Source: Nitrospinae bacterium RIFCSPLOWO2_12_FULL_45_22
GTDB lineage: Bacteria; 2-12-FULL-45-22
Assembly: GCA_001803565.1 (NCBI GenBank)
Contig: MHDQ01000261.1
Location: forward strand, 1-5,122
Direction of reading: 5' to 3'
DNA length: 5,122 nt
Both the position numbers and the translations under genes were made by a program. Shown piece by piece: positions 5,034 through 5,122 of the stretch. Numbering within the stretch: position 1 is the stretch's first letter; the number at the start of each line of letters is the position of its first letter. Under the pieces are notes generated by a model. It saw only the letters and a list, made by a program, of their open reading frames with translations, made no database searches and was not told the origin of the DNA.

Positions 5034-5093
5034 TCATAACGATATAACTAAGCTGTCGGGCTTTGCCCAGTCAGCTTGAGTGCCTTGTTAGCG
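5034..5093 (-). other. attC: Integron attC site (attC-A)
   Basis: On the minus strand R'' is CGCTAAC (5093-5087) and R' is GTTATGA (5040-5034). The inner stem AAGCTG/CAGCTT and GGGC/GCCC closes a 3-base loop; the R'' side has one base more than the other side, the same orientation as the other sites. The arm AACAAGGCACTCAAGCTGAC has the same layout as attC-B and attC-D but a different L box. R' lies 9 bases before the ATG of the 73-residue gene. Confidence 0.8.
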
Positions 5094-5122
5094 AAATTCT
5101 TTTAATTGGAGACCGCCATGAA

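Noticed and set aside
1-5122. CRISPR array, tRNA or rRNA genes
   Set aside because: No regularly spaced direct repeats, no tRNA-like cloverleaf and no rRNA sequence were seen on either strand.

Overview
The window is bacterial accessory DNA. All supported genes lie on the minus strand. The main feature is a piece of a mobile integron cassette array, recognised from five attC-like recombination sites and from how the genes fit between them. No integrase gene or attI site is present, so this is an interior or distal part of an array. Host taxonomy cannot be read from the sequence. Base composition differs from cassette to cassette: the 241-residue gene is visibly AT-rich, the 369-residue gene GC-rich. 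That is usual for cassettes gathered from different sources.

Layout in transcription order, right to left. The right edge holds the tail of an upstream cassette and attC-A (5034-5093). Cassette 2 (about 5039-3755) carries a 73-residue two-helix membrane protein and a 299-residue protein resembling PD-(D/E)XK nucleases, with a DUF5655-like C-terminus. It ends in attC-B (3749-3809). Next is a very short piece with no gene (about 3754-3591), densely packed with inverted repeats, which I read as an ORF-less cassette ending in a diverged attC-C (3585-3672). Cassette 4 carries a 241-residue protein of unknown function and ends in attC-D (2786-2843). Cassette 5 carries a 369-residue zinc-ribbon protein of unknown function and ends in attC-E (1575-1638). 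In the three attC sites with long stems (B, D, E) the unpaired bases lie on the side expected for minus-strand cassettes, which agrees with gene direction.

Beyond the last attC (positions 818-1574) no intact gene is seen. This stretch holds a frameshifted remnant of a DDE transposase C-terminus and a cluster of strong hairpins of unknown identity. The array appears to end in mobile-element debris.

At the left are a VapC-like PIN-domain ribonuclease gene and, overlapping its 3' end by 11 bp, a 68-residue gene that is probably its partner (toxin first, small protein second). Directly downstream lies the middle of a thiolase-family gene. It has no start codon and lacks its N-terminus, and it runs off the left edge.

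Functionally the window is a store of exchangeable genes: a predicted nuclease, a predicted toxin pair and several proteins of unknown function. The array genes are not an operon with one pathway; they are linked by their recombination sites.
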